A stretch of 64,000 nt of DNA, taken from the NCBI GenBank assembly GCA_001792895.1, contig MARA01000062.1, forward strand, positions 99,356-163,355, in the 5' to 3' direction. How positions within the stretch are numbered: the stretch's first letter is position 1; each line of letters begins with the position of its first letter. Source of the DNA: Lentinus brumalis. Its lineage: Eukaryota > Basidiomycota > Agaricomycetes > Polyporales > Polyporaceae. The notes beneath the pieces were generated by a model. The model searched no databases. It was not told the origin of the DNA and saw only the letters and a program-made list of their open reading frames with translations. A program made the translations under genes and the position numbers. This document shows, one piece after another, positions 44,501 to 54,879 of the stretch.

Positions 44501-47500
44501 TCCTTATAAATGCTGTAAATAAAAAACCCAAAACTTATTACGGGTATGAATTCGATATTTTTACATTTAGTAGTTTAAATTGGCTTTATGATTTATTTTA
44601 CCTTAATGGTAAAAAAATTATTTCATCTGAAATAATTAATTTTTTAACTCCTATGTCAATTGCCTTTCTTATAATGGATGATGGTGGTTGGGTGTCAGGT
44701 TCTAAGAGTGTTAGAATATCTACTAATAATTTTACTTTACTAGAAGTTGAATTATTAAGAGATATATTTAAGGCTAAATTTAACTTAGATTGTACAATTC
44801 AGTTACTAACCAAAAAAGGAGGTAATACTCCTAAAGATAAATATTCTCTTTATATTAAAGTTTCATCTTTACCTAGATTAAGAGAATTGGTTTTACCTTA
44901 TATGCATTCTAGTATGTTATATAAACTAGGTTTATAATTTCTTATTTGCAGTATTTTTCAATTAAATAATTTAATTTGTACCCTTTTTTACTTTGGAAGC
45001 TATAACATTTCCTTTATTAAAAATTAGTGTTTGCATCAATGGTATTGGTCTTATGAATATAGTGATTATATTAATGTTAGTGGTGAATCAATAGAATTTG
45101 ATTCTTACATGCTGCCTGCTGATCGATCTGGGAAATCGATCCCGTGGGCCCAACTATCAAACTCCGGGGACACCCTAAAGATCATAGTACCAAGCCATAA
45201 CGGAAACGTTATGTGTGGCTGCAGTAATTATTCAGGTATGGTAACAAGCTATGATATGACTGAAAATGAAATGGGTTATCGCGGATCTAAATCCAGTGCT
45301 ATTGCACTGGTAAAAGAGCAACGAGTGGACGGTAGTTACAGTTTTCAAGTAGGACTGTTAAGGTGCATTCTAATGGCCCCTAAAAGGGGGTATCAAACTG
45401 AAATCCTTTCTAACAAAAAAAATTTATCTGTAAATGTAGTTGCTACAAAAAGACCAAAGTTAAATAAACTAGATCCTTGGTTTATTACTGGTTTTGTTGA
45501 TGCTGAAGGTTCTTTTAGTATTGAATTATATAAAGATTCTAAAGCTAAATTTAAGTATACTCCTAGATTAGTTTTTGGAATTAACTTACATGTTAAAGAT
45601 TTACCTATTCTTCTAAGTTTTAAGGATACATTAGGAGTGGGAACTGTAAGTACAAAAGGAAAAGTAACTAATTATACAGTTAAAGCATTTAAAGATCTTG
45701 CAGTTATTGTTAACCATTTTAAACTATATCCTCTTGTTTCTAGCAAATATCTTGTGTTTCAATATTGGTTACAAGCTTATAATATTATGGCAAGAAAAGA
45801 ACATTTTAATTATCAAGGTATGACAAAATTGGCTACATTAAAAAATTTAATTAATTTCGGATTATCTGATAGTTTGAAAGAAGCTTTTCCTGATTTTAAT
45901 ATTTCTTTAATTGAGACTATGTCTTACAATTTTAGGGGTATTCCGCATGGAATGTGGGTAGCAGGATTTGTAAGTGGAGATGGTTCTTTTTATACTAAGT
46001 TGACACAGTATGGAGATACATTTCATGTAGGATGTATTTTTAAATTAACTCTTCATCTTAAAGATACTGCATTATTAGAAGGTTTATACGGTTATCTTTC
46101 AAAATACTTCCAAAATATTTCTTTCAACAAATATAATTCAAGAACAAATAAAGGTATTTATTTTTCAAAACAAACTGTAAGTTTAAATATTTCAAATATT
46201 AAGGATATAGGTAATATTGTAATTCCTTTTTTTGATTTATATCCAGTCTTAGGAGTAAAGAAAATGGATTATAATGATTTTAAAAATATTTTTAATATTA
46301 TTTTATCAAAAGGTCATTTAAGTCCTGAGGGTTTGGCCCAAATCCGACAAATTAGGAATAATATGAATAATAAACGAACAGTATTTTAATTTTGGGTTTT
46401 AACAGATAAAATTTGTTTGATAAATTCAGTAGCCATGGATTCAGATTTAGAATTAGGTCAATTTAGATTATTAGATGTGGATAATAAAGTAGTTATTCCT
46501 ACTGATACACATATTAGATTAATTGTAACGGGTAAACATCTTGCCCTTATAAAATAACAAATTTTTTATTCGAATCTTGCCTTATGCTGGGAAGTTCTAA
46601 TGCTTTAGATACTAGATAATATTTTTATTAATATTTTTATGTAAAAATTCTAAAGATAATTTATACTTGACTTTTTTTCGCCCTTGCTCATACTCCTCTT
46701 GGCATCGGCCTTGTTAAAAAATAGTTAATAGTATGATAATGAATCAATCAGCAGGAAACCAAATTATATTTATGTTGTTATCTCGTACTGCAGAGCAAAA
46801 TGTTTGCTTCTACTAGGCAAGCGTGCTTTGCCTTTGTATTTAACTAAAGCTTTTGTTAATAGATAAACTTAAAAAATATAATAGTTGAATCCTCAGAGAC
46901 TATACGCAAGAAGTTTTAAAAACTAAGATATAGTCCGAGTTTTATAATTAATAATATATAAATTAAAGAATATGTAGATGGCAAAAATAAAGAGAAAGGG
47001 TTATTTTTAATAATATTATTAAAAGGCCTAAGCTTAGAAATTCAAATAAGATATTTGTATTTGGTCCCACTTTAAGTAGAGGTTTCACTACTACCTCTTC
47101 TCTAGCATCTTCTAAAACAACCTTGTTTAACCTTGAGTAAAACAAAAAGAATAAATTAGTGACTAAGGAATGCACTAGTTTAGTTATTTACGGAACTAAT
47201 TTAGGTTCTAATGTAAATACGGGTAGATTTTCAGTTTTGGTTAAAAATCTTATTTGTTTACACCCGGATTATTATTCCATGATAGTCGGTAAGTATTACG
47301 GTTGGTTAGATAAAAGTAGTATGAAAGCTAACGCAAGGTTTAGATTTAAACAAAGTATTAAACGATCCGACTTTGTTATTAATTCATTTATGGCTCTTTC
47401 TCATTATTGTTCTAGCTATCCAAGTATAGTTAAATCTACGCGAAAAGAGAAAATTCATTAGGGTTTAACTTTTAGTACGCGAGCTTTACCTTGTTTAAAT

Positions 47501-50038
47501 GAATTATATGATTTATTCTAAAAAATAAGGTTAAAGTAATACCTGCTAATATATATGAGTTATTAACTCCTATAGCATTAGCACATTGGGTTAAGGGTGA
47601 TGGTGCTAAAAATAACAAAGGTTTAGTTTTATGTACAGATAGTTTTACAATACAAGAAGTTGTAAAATTAATGAATGTACTAAAAATTAAGTTTAATATT
47701 CATAATACTACAATTCAAGGGTTCAATAATAATAAACCCAGAATTTATATTTTATCCAAAGATATGCCTAAATTAATAAATATTATTAAACCGCATATAT
47801 TACCTTCAATGTTATATAAATTAAATCTTTAATTTAATATCAATCTTCCTTTAAAATTAAGAAGATTTGATAAATATTCTTTTCTATTTTAATTATAATA
47901 CTTGGCAGATGTAATTCATTCATTTGCTGTACCTTCTTTAGGGTTAAAAATCGATGCTGTACCGGGTAGATTAAATCAAACTTCTATGTTAGCTGAAAGA
48001 ACAGGTACTTTCTATGGTCTTTTTGAACAATGGCCAAAACTGTAGTTAACCTATGGTTATAAATCATCAAATTGCGGGAAACCCCTAAAGGAATCTTAAC
48101 CAAGTAAGTATGGTAACATAACTTATGGCACAGGTAATGACTCGTGGTAAGGTAAAATCAAGATTTATTATTCAATGGGCAATCCGCAGCCAAGTACCAA
48201 GTAAAATATTTGGTATGCAGTTCATCGACTAAACGGTGGTTGGTATTATTAGTGTTAATAATGCTTAAGATATAGTCAGTCCCTACCTGAAAAGGTACAG
48301 AAATATATGAGTATTTTTCATATTTTTGTTAAATAGATATATATTAATTCGTTAATTATATTTAGGGTTATCTACAATAGTTTGCTAAACTTATTTTAAT
48401 GTAAAATGGAATCTTAGTATTACCCCCCGGAGGGCTAAATGACTTGTCTTTCATTTGAAAGACTATTGTAGTATATGCATGATACAATTAGTAGTAGTGG
48501 TTTTAATAATCATTTCATATTTGTTAACCGTATTGAATTAAGTTCTATTTCTGCTATATCTTTACCTAAATATTTTAGTTTAAATAGATCTTTCAGTTCA
48601 ATTAGATCTTTGGCACATAATCCAGAATCTTTAGCGTTAGAACATATAAATAGTGGAAAACCTACTACTTCATTAATTATCAATAAAATATTATTAAATC
48701 AAAATTTATCAGTAACTGACTCGAAATTAGAAGATTTATTTAAAGTTAAAGGTGTTGATTTGGATCTTCCTATCTCTACACCTGAAAAATATCAACTATT
48801 AGCTCAATTAACAGGTAAGTCTAAATATAAAGGTTTCTCTGGTGTATATATCTTTACACATAAAAATACAGGTAAAAAATATGTAGGTTCATCTAATTTA
48901 CTAAGACGTAGAATGGAATATTATTTTAAAGGAGAATTCCCTTTAGTTGGTAAATTTTTACCTTTACTTCACAAAGAAGGGCTAAAAGCTTTTAGCTTAA
49001 AAATATTTAAATTAGATAGTAATATTTTTAGTAATCAAGACGCTTTAATATTAGAACAGTATTATTTATTAAATAAAGAATTCAACTTAAATACATTAAG
49101 AGTTATTAATGCAGGATCATCAAAAGGTGATGCTGTATATGTTTATGATTTAACATGTAGTACTCTTTATTATCAAGCTAAATCTAGTATTGAATTAAAA
49201 AGAGTTTTAAAAATACATACTAAAACTAGTAAAACTTATGTAGATTCTAAAAGACCTTATCTTAATAAATTCTTACTTTTTAGCTATCCTATACCTACTG
49301 CTGTTGCAAGCCCGCGAAGCGGGGTAAATACATTATTAGATATAATGGAAAAAGAAAGAAAAGATATGTACACATTAGGAACTCGTAGAAGTATTCCAGT
49401 AGAATTAGAAATTAAAGAAGGTAATAGATTTGTAGAATCTAATGGCCAACCTTTAAAATTTGATTCTTTAACGTCTTGTATTGAATATTTAAGAAAATTA
49501 GGTTTAACTATTAAAAGAGCCACTCTTACTAAATATATAAAAAATAAAAAAGTGTTTCATAATTTCTTATGTAAATACTCAGATAAAGTACTTCTTGATA
49601 ATTTTGAAGAATTAGGATTAATTATTGAGGAATATAAAAAATAAAAGTTGATCCAGACTTAGAACCATTAAAAGTTAATAGGAAAAATAAACCTATATTA
49701 GTCAAAGGAGACCCGACTCGGGAGGTGAAAGAGTTTGAAAGTATTACAGATACAATTAAATACTTTAATACTTTAAATATTAAATTAGATAGGAAAACTT
49801 TATATCTTCGTTTAAAAGACGGAAAAAAATATAAAGACTATTTTTTTTTTTTACTATAAATAACATTATAAATTTTTAAACTATTACTAGTATAATAAAA
49901 ATTTTTTTTATTAATTACATTAAAATAAATGTAGATTCGCAATGTTCTGAAATTTGTGGTGTGTACCACGGATTTATGCCAATAGCTATAGAAGCTGTAT
50001 CTATTCAAGATTATTTAGCATGGATTGATGCTGCTTAA
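41554..50038 (+). CDS. cox2: Cytochrome c oxidase subunit 2, complete, six exons
   Basis: Exons 41554-41778, 42959-43087, 45034-45120, 46438-46533, 47905-48018 and 49940-50038 join in phase to 249 codons plus TAA, the normal COX2 length. Two N-terminal helices ([32 protein letters not shown]), the aromatic stretch [11 protein letters not shown], and the CuA site split over exons 5-6 ([27 protein letters not shown]) are all present. Each intron starts after GGT or GCT and ends in G. This is the only complete cox2; the 5' and 3' ends recur separately at 21056-21265, 1479-1577 and 62378-62473. Confidence 0.95.
41779..42687 (+). CDS. GIY-YIG endonuclease in cox2 intron 1 with a UGA-Trp codon
   Basis: In frame with exon 1. 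The nuclease signature [26 protein letters not shown] contains a TGA (41995-41997) at the position where relatives have Trp (compare QWTNLINGQIYIG in the cox1 intron, which uses TGG). Read that way it is open for about 302 intron-encoded residues. The tail has three NUMOD3 repeats ([41 protein letters not shown]) and a NUMOD1-like end. The group I core follows at 42720-42930. Intron 41779-42958. Confidence 0.87.
43088..43936 (+). CDS. LAGLIDADG endonuclease, first of two in cox2 intron 2
   Basis: Continues in frame from exon 2, with an open intron-encoded part of about 282 residues. [25 protein letters not shown] (motif 1) and [16 protein letters not shown] (motif 2) are both complete; the end is [14 protein letters not shown] core of the GACTGGGTCACTTGTGGGT type follows at 44040-44190. 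It closely resembles the second ORF 300 bp downstream. Confidence 0.88.
   Translation, partial: FFLGGLKLYILNKMKDTLEKRSKNNYVLSYSKNRFSFNSASGLCFSQPCYLLKNNSLSFPQKQRRYYYISNIRAINRIGPHNEDVYSVITGSLLGDGYANNRSGEGVRICYRQSIRHKEYLFWLYNFFYNRGYTSNLQPRQYTRTIKSKEGKVYYGFEFNTFTFRSFSSIYKSFYKNGKKVIPSNIYEYLTPLALAVWLMDDGGWANYGIRIATNSFKLQEVELLNNVIKSKYNLETTIQNIWIENQYSIYIKKQSVNNLKIIVGPYMHSSMLYKLGIDNTY
44233..44937 (+). CDS. LAGLIDADG endonuclease, second of two in cox2 intron 2
   Basis: 234 residues: [27 protein letters not shown] (motif 1), [16 protein letters not shown] (motif 2), [13 protein letters not shown] (end). Intact. It lies after the intron core of the preceding ORF and 96 bp before exon 3. Two related HEGs with one clear core between two exons suggest a nested (twintron) arrangement or duplication of the HEG; I could not define a separate second core. 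Intron 43088-45033. Confidence 0.85.
   Translation: MIFFCPTSRQFHTITRTSNRIGPHNEDVISVLVGCLLGDAYAVKSKKDIPGTKFRFKQSGRHKAYLFFLYEFFNNRGYCTNSGPREYKTILINAVNKKPKTYYGYEFDIFTFSSLNWLYDLFYLNGKKIISSEIINFLTPMSIAFLIMDDGGWVSGSKSVRISTNNFTLLEVELLRDIFKAKFNLDCTIQLLTKKGGNTPKDKYSLYIKVSSLPRLRELVLPYMHSSMLYKLGL
45121..46389 (+). CDS. LAGLIDADG endonuclease in cox2 intron 3, preceded by in-frame intron core
   Basis: The frame runs from exon 3 through the group I core, here translated as [19 protein letters not shown] and CGCSNYSGM, which is GC-richer than its surroundings. The enzyme follows: [17 protein letters not shown] (motif 1), [17 protein letters not shown] (motif 2), tail [14 protein letters not shown]. Fully open over 422 intron codons. 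The core has conserved group IA/IB-like pieces (AATTATTCAGG type and CTGAAATGG). The base composition and intact frame suggest a recent arrival. Intron 45121-46437. Confidence 0.88.
   Translation, partial: DRSGKSIPWAQLSNSGDTLKIIVPSHNGNVMCGCSNYSGMVTSYDMTENEMGYRGSKSSAIALVKEQRVDGSYSFQVGLLRCILMAPKRGYQTEILSNKKNLSVNVVATKRPKLNKLDPWFITGFVDAEGSFSIELYKDSKAKFKYTPRLVFGINLHVKDLPILLSFKDTLGVGTVSTKGKVTNYTVKAFKDLAVIVNHFKLYPLVSSKYLVFQYWLQAYNIMARKEHFNYQGMTKLATLKNLINFGLSDSLKEAFPDFNISLIETMSYNFRGIPHGMWVAGFVSGDGSFYTKLTQYGDTFHVGCIFKLTLHLKDTALLEGLYGYLSKYFQNISFNKYNSRTNKGIYFSKQTVSLNISNIKDIGNIVIPFFDLYPVLGVKKMDYNDFKNIFNIILSKGHLSPEGLAQIRQIRNNMNNKRTVF
47159..47832 (+). pseudogene. Dead LAGLIDADG endonuclease in cox2 intron 4
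   Basis: Reads in three pieces: 47159-47461 (ending in TAG), then [19 protein letters not shown] with a TAA and a frameshift near 47520, then [23 protein letters not shown] to [10 protein letters not shown]. Motif 1 has become [11 protein letters not shown] (normally a GDG/GDA motif) and motif 2 WVKGDGAK (normally WIMDDGS), so catalytic acids are altered as well as the frame. The intron itself (46534-47904) keeps a core at about 46580-46935 and can presumably still splice. Confidence 0.8.
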
Positions 50039-50366
50039 TAGAATTATCTTTATTATACCCCTCTACTTTTTTACTTTAAAGCTAATCAGAATTAATTATA
50101 TTTAAATAGGATACAATATTTATTTATTTGTAATATTCTTGCTATTTTAACTATATTAGCTTAATACTTTATTTATTAAATATAAATGTATCCTTTATAT
50201 TAAACATTATATTTTCTCTTCTAATCTTGAAGAGGTAAAACGCATGTATATTACTATAAATACAATGGATAAATAAAGTAGCTATATTTTTATAGCTTCT
50301 TAAAACATTTTAAATTTTAAATTATATTCGTATGAAAAATAATCAATCTTTTTTACCCATTAATAA
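48461..50366 (+). repeat. cox2 intron 5 / exon 6 / rps3-start block, parental copy
   Basis: Same block as 1-1905 and inverted 62056-63877. Here it is in its natural context: preceded by the rest of cox2 and followed by full rps3. The two other copies join it to the chimeric ORF instead. Confidence 0.88.
48475..49644 (+). CDS. GIY-YIG endonuclease in cox2 intron 5
   Basis: 389 residues; identical to 15-1184. GVYIF-YVGSS nuclease domain at about residues 118-140, basic RRR next to it, [15 protein letters not shown] leading into the tail, and a second module around [18 protein letters not shown]. The core of this intron (48040-48300) lies upstream of the ORF. After the stop a different frame encodes [13 protein letters not shown] to [14 protein letters not shown], probably a former C-terminal module. 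A GC palindrome GCCCGCGAAGCGGGG sits in the coding sequence at about 49309. Intron 48019-49939. Confidence 0.87.
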   Translation: MHDTISSSGFNNHFIFVNRIELSSISAISLPKYFSLNRSFSSIRSLAHNPESLALEHINSGKPTTSLIINKILLNQNLSVTDSKLEDLFKVKGVDLDLPISTPEKYQLLAQLTGKSKYKGFSGVYIFTHKNTGKKYVGSSNLLRRRMEYYFKGEFPLVGKFLPLLHKEGLKAFSLKIFKLDSNIFSNQDALILEQYYLLNKEFNLNTLRVINAGSSKGDAVYVYDLTCSTLYYQAKSSIELKRVLKIHTKTSKTYVDSKRPYLNKFLLFSYPIPTAVASPRSGVNTLLDIMEKERKDMYTLGTRRSIPVELEIKEGNRFVESNGQPLKFDSLTSCIEYLRKLGLTIKRATLTKYIKNKKVFHNFLCKYSDKVLLDNFEELGLIIEEYKK

Positions 50367-51366
50367 TCATTATTCTACTATAGATCTATCTACACTATCA
50401 GCTCCTTATAAAAAAGTAGCAACTAGTTCTTATGAAGGAAAAAGAAAAGGTCTGGAAATATCTTCAATTTTAGAAATAGAAAAATATAGTAAACAACTAT
50501 TAAATAACCCTCAAAGTAAAGAATCTCTTATTTTAGAATCCAAAAAAGTTGGAGTAACAGAAATAAAAGAAATCCCAAGTAAAACTAGTTACTATGAAAA
50601 AATAGATATGTTAAGTGTACCTAAATCTTCTAAGGCAGCCAAAGAAAATGAAATGCAAACTATTATTCAAAAATATTTAAAATCATTTACTACTTTAGAT
50701 ATAGAATTAGCTCAAAATCAAAGTATTTTATATGAATTTAATTCTAAAACTTTAAATTCTAAAATCTTAAATAAAAACGTATATAAAATATTAGAATATT
50801 CATTCTTTGAAATGTCTAGTGTAATAAGTACACCTTATTTCCACGTAACTCCTAAAAATGTCATTATAAACTTATTTTATTTTGTTATTAATAAAGAACT
50901 TTCTAATAAAAATTTTTTAAATTTAAATTTAAATAAATTACAAGGTTTATCTACTAAATTAAGTAAATTTTTTAAAAAACCAATAAAATTAGATTTAACT
51001 CAAATATATTCGGTAAGTAATAATAGTCAAATTTTAGTACATATTTTAGGTAAATTAGGATTAATGAGAAAAAATTCTTTTACTAGAATTATTGGTAGAT
51101 TTTTAAAACACCAGTCTAATAAACTATATTTTAGAAAAAATCAAAATAAATTATCTAAATTTTCTACTTTATTAACTGGAGTTAATATTAAATTAGGTGG
51201 TAGATTAATGAGAGGGAAAATTGTACCTAGAAGATCAGTAAAAAAAATTCAATATGGAAGTTTAGCTAGAAGTAAATCAAATTATGTAACTACAGCTAGA
51301 CTAACTCAGAAAAACAAAAGAGGTTCATTTAGTTTTACTGTTTCTATAGGACATAAATTTTTTTAA
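50332..51366 (+). CDS. rps3: Mitochondrial ribosomal protein S3, right copy
   Basis: Identical 344-residue ORF to 12659-13693: a basic uS3-like protein with conserved C-terminal RGKIVPRRSVKK and KNKRGSFSF. In this arm it follows cox2 directly (293 bp from the stop), which may be the ancestral order cox2-rps3-nad6-atp8-trnS-nad2-nad3. Confidence 0.92.
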   Translation: MKNNQSFLPINNHYSTIDLSTLSAPYKKVATSSYEGKRKGLEISSILEIEKYSKQLLNNPQSKESLILESKKVGVTEIKEIPSKTSYYEKIDMLSVPKSSKAAKENEMQTIIQKYLKSFTTLDIELAQNQSILYEFNSKTLNSKILNKNVYKILEYSFFEMSSVISTPYFHVTPKNVIINLFYFVINKELSNKNFLNLNLNKLQGLSTKLSKFFKKPIKLDLTQIYSVSNNSQILVHILGKLGLMRKNSFTRIIGRFLKHQSNKLYFRKNQNKLSKFSTLLTGVNIKLGGRLMRGKIVPRRSVKKIQYGSLARSKSNYVTTARLTQKNKRGSFSFTVSIGHKFF

Positions 51367-51537
51367 TTTTATCCCCTTCTTCTTTTTATTTTTTAAGTTT
51401 TTTTTAAAAGAGTCCATTAATATTTAAATTTTTATATTAATGATTGAGGTATCTCTTTTATACCTTTTTCCTACCCTGCCTAGGTGGCATGGAAGCTTTT
51501 TTTTTTTGGTTAAACCTACTTGATATAAATAAATATC

Positions 51538-52221
51538 TTGTCTACGACCGTATTAATTTTTACATTAATTAACCTTGGTCAAATATTAATATTTTACAAT
51601 ATGAAAAATTTCTTAATTGATTTATTATCCTTTGCTGCACTATTTTCTAGTGTTTTAGTTATTACTTCTAAAAATCCTGTAATTGCAGTGATTTTCTTAA
51701 TTTCAGTATTTGTTAATGCTGCCGGATATTTAATTTTATTAGGTATAGGATTTATAGGTATTTCTTATATCATAGTTTATGTGGGAGCTATTGCAGTATT
51801 ATTCCTTTTTGTTATAATGATGATTAATATTAAATTAACAGATATTTTAGAAACAGGTTCTCAATATACTAAAAATTTACCTTTAGCATTATCTATAGGT
51901 TCATTGTTTATTTATGAAATATACACTATTCTTCCTTTCAGTTTTAATAATGTGTCTAATACTATATTAGATTTATTAATTAAAATTAATGGTTTTATTT
52001 TAAATTATGAAATTTCAATGAGTGAATGGGTTAATACTGCATTTAATCCAGTAATAGCAGATACTGCTTTAACTCCTTTCTTACAAATTGAAGCTATTGG
52101 ACAAGGACTTTATACTTATGGAGCTTCTTGGTTAATTATTACTAGTGTTATTTTATTATTAGCTATGATAGCACCTATATTTATATCTAAAACTAAAAAA
52201 TCTACTCAATCCTCTCACTAG
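51538..52221 (+). CDS. nad6: NADH dehydrogenase subunit 6, right copy
   Basis: Same protein as 11804-12487. The ATG at 51601 (MKNFLIDLLSF) is preferred over the upstream TTG at 51538. YIIVYVGAIAVLFLFVIMM identifies the family. A pyrimidine/purine inverted pair flanks the stop at 52221-52262 (CTAGACTTCAATCTAG), a possible processing hairpin. Confidence 0.95.
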   Translation: MSTTVLIFTLINLGQILIFYNMKNFLIDLLSFAALFSSVLVITSKNPVIAVIFLISVFVNAAGYLILLGIGFIGISYIIVYVGAIAVLFLFVIMMINIKLTDILETGSQYTKNLPLALSIGSLFIYEIYTILPFSFNNVSNTILDLLIKINGFILNYEISMSEWVNTAFNPVIADTALTPFLQIEAIGQGLYTYGASWLIITSVILLLAMIAPIFISKTKKSTQSSH

Positions 52222-52376
52222 GATACAACTAACTCGTTTTCCCCTAGACTTCAATCTAGTGAGGAAAGAAGTATAGTTATAAAAGAGTCTGTCATTATCT
52301 CAATATATTTGTTTGCAAAATGCAAGAGATAGTTCTTAATTTTAATAAGAGCACTATTTTTACTAAATTTTAATTT

Positions 52377-52535
52377 ATGCCACAATTAATTCCTTTTTAT
52401 TTTTTAAATCAATTATACTTTTCATTTATAGTATTATTTGTTTTAATTTATATCTTATCTAAATATTTTTTACCTTTATTTACTTTACAACAAGTAATTA
52501 GAACATTTATTGTTAAATTAAATAATAAATCTTAA
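52377..52535 (+). CDS. atp8: ATP synthase F0 subunit 8, right copy
   Basis: 52 residues beginning MPQLIPFYFLNQLYF; identical to 11490-11648. Located between nad6 and trnS(GCU). Confidence 0.95.
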   Translation: MPQLIPFYFLNQLYFSFIVLFVLIYILSKYFLPLFTLQQVIRTFIVKLNNKS

Positions 52536-52663
52536 CTTGATAAACCCCTCCTCCTTGTCACGGTTAACGTAGATATACGCAATAGTAACTATTAATAAGG
52601 ATGTGATATAGTTTTTATTAAACAGCAAAAATAGATATTTCTTAAACAAAAATTTTTTTCCTA

Positions 52664-52744
52664 GGAATAGTTTTCATTGGTAAGTTAAAACGATTGCTAA
52701 TTGTTCGGGTAAAACCCTTGGAGGTTCGACTCCTCTCTATTCCG
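52664..52744 (+). tRNA. trnS: tRNA-Ser (GCU), right copy
   Basis: Same as 11281-11361; acceptor GGAATAG/CTATTCC, anticodon loop TTGCTAA, long variable arm. Confidence 0.88.
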
Positions 52745-52808
52745 ATTTACTTGATAAAATCTATTCATTTACACCCTTCTGGTTAGAAAAGGATAAATAA
52801 CATAATAG

Positions 52809-54371
52809 ATGAAACAAGGAGCAATGATCTTTTTAAGTCTCTTAATTTTAATAGTGGCAATTGCCCTTCCTTCAATCAATCAAAATATAAGATCAATCTT
52901 ATATGTAAGAATATCTTCTATAATATTTATCTATGCCGGAGCATTAGCTTTAAATGCTTTCTATATTCAGTCAATTGGATCAGGTATAGGTGTATATAGT
53001 GGATTATTCCAAGTAACAACCATTTCTCAATTATTAGATGTCGTAATCTTATTAATAGGGAGTCTAATCTTAATATCTTGGCCTACTAATAATATCGCTC
53101 AGACGTCAGGTAGCGGAAATAAAATAACAAATATAATACCATATGCCGGAGAATATTCTTTAATTGTATTATTTAGTACATTTGGAGCCTCTTTATTAGT
53201 ATCTTCTGCTGATTTAATCTCAATGTACCTAAGTATAGAATTACAATCATTTGGAGTGTATATTTTAAGTACATTATTTAAAGATTCAGAATCAGCTACT
53301 TCAGCAGGGTTAAAATATTTTTTATTAGGAAGTTTATCTTCATGTATCATCTTATTAGGAAGTGGATTAGTTTATACTTATTCCGGTTTAACTAATTTAG
53401 AAAGTATATATAATTTAATCAGTGTAAGTGAAAATACTCAAATATTACAAGGATTAACTTTAGGTATAGTATTAATAATAGTAGGTTATTTATTTAAAGT
53501 ATCTGCGGCACCATTACATAATTGGGCTCCAGATGTTTATGATGAAAGTCCAACTATAGTAACAATATGGTTAACAATAATGCCAAAATTATCAATATTA
53601 ATATTCTTATTAGAAATCCAAAGTCAAATAGGAAATAGTTTATTGACAGTCTTTTCTTTAACATTAAAAAATTTATTGTTAATAAGTTCATTATTATCTT
53701 TATTAATAGGAACTATAGTCGGTCTAGCTCAATCAAGAATAAAAAGATTATTAGCATATAGTACTATTTCTCATATTGGTTTCATTTTATTAGCTTTAGC
53801 TATAAATACTGAACAAGCTATAGACTCATTCTTATTCTATATTATACAATACTCTATTACTAATTTAAATACTTTCTTAATATTAATAGCAATAGGTTAT
53901 ATACTAAAAAATAATAGTAAATCTATTTTAGGTTCATTCCAAGATATTAAATATATTACAGAACTTAAAGGTTTATTCTTTAATAATCCTTTATTAAGTT
54001 TAAGTTTAACTATTTGTTTATTTAGTATGGCTGGAGTACCTCCTTTATTAGGTTTCTTTTCAAAACAATTTGTTTTATATTCAGCAATGCAAAGTGAATA
54101 TTATTTTATGGGTATAATAGCAATCTTAGTAAGTGTGATAAGTGCTTCTTATTATTTAAAAATTATTAAAGTATTACATAGTAGTGCATCTAGTGACAAT
54201 AACAAAGAAATCATAGAAGAAACTAAAGAAAATATAAGTTCACCTACACTGGGGAATGTTCATAGTTTTATGATTTCAACTTTAACTTTATTTATTTTAT
54301 TTTTTATTCTTAAACCTTCAATATTATTAAATAGTACACAAATACTAGCTTTATCTTTATTTTATTATTAG
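52809..54371 (+). CDS. nad2: NADH dehydrogenase subunit 2, right copy
   Basis: 520 residues identical to 9654-11216. Antiporter-like complex I subunit with [19 protein letters not shown] and [12 protein letters not shown]. nad3 begins one base after its stop codon. Confidence 0.97.
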   Translation: MKQGAMIFLSLLILIVAIALPSINQNIRSILYVRISSIIFIYAGALALNAFYIQSIGSGIGVYSGLFQVTTISQLLDVVILLIGSLILISWPTNNIAQTSGSGNKITNIIPYAGEYSLIVLFSTFGASLLVSSADLISMYLSIELQSFGVYILSTLFKDSESATSAGLKYFLLGSLSSCIILLGSGLVYTYSGLTNLESIYNLISVSENTQILQGLTLGIVLIIVGYLFKVSAAPLHNWAPDVYDESPTIVTIWLTIMPKLSILIFLLEIQSQIGNSLLTVFSLTLKNLLLISSLLSLLIGTIVGLAQSRIKRLLAYSTISHIGFILLALAINTEQAIDSFLFYIIQYSITNLNTFLILIAIGYILKNNSKSILGSFQDIKYITELKGLFFNNPLLSLSLTICLFSMAGVPPLLGFFSKQFVLYSAMQSEYYFMGIIAILVSVISASYYLKIIKVLHSSASSDNNKEIIEETKENISSPTLGNVHSFMISTLTLFILFFILKPSILLNSTQILALSLFYY

Positions 54372-54372
54372 T

Positions 54373-54777
54373 ATGAGTAATATTTTAATGTTATTTATTT
54401 TTGTTCCTATTTTATCTGGAATTTTATTAATTTTAAATTTCTTTTTAGCACCACATAGACCTGATGAAGCTAAAGTATCTGCTTATGAATGTGGATTCTC
54501 ACCGGTTTATGGTCAAACTAGAAGTACTTTTCAAATTAACTTCTTCTTAGTTGCCTTATTATTTCTAATATTTGATTTAGAAATATTACTACTATTTCCT
54601 ATCGCAGTTACTTTATATCATGTGAGTGTATTTGGATTTTCAGTTGTATTAATATTTTTTACTGTTTTAACAATAGGGTTTATTTTAGAAATAGGAACTG
54701 GTTCAATTAAACTGGTTTCAGAGGATAGTTTAAAATTATCCCATAAAAAAAGTTTATTTTTTGATAACCCCTTTTAA
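54373..54777 (+). CDS. nad3: NADH dehydrogenase subunit 3, right copy
   Basis: 134 residues, the usual size for fungi. AYECGF and [13 protein letters not shown] are present. It ends SLFFDNPF where a run of four C differs by one from the left copy, in which the frame runs on to 175 residues. The residues after EIGTGSIKL are not typical of the family and probably derive from the HEG relic that follows. Confidence 0.94.
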   Translation: MSNILMLFIFVPILSGILLILNFFLAPHRPDEAKVSAYECGFSPVYGQTRSTFQINFFLVALLFLIFDLEILLLFPIAVTLYHVSVFGFSVVLIFFTVLTIGFILEIGTGSIKLVSEDSLKLSHKKSLFFDNPF

Positions 54778-54879
54778 ATAAAATAAATTATTTCCCGGCC
54801 AATATTGTTAACCCCAAAGATTTGAAAAATTTAATCATTTTAAATATCTACATCAGCATCTCAAGAAATATATAACCAT

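Noticed and set aside
51538..51600. TTG start giving a 227-residue nad6
   Set aside because: The in-frame ATG at 51601 matches the usual family start better; the upstream extension lacks conservation that I recognise.
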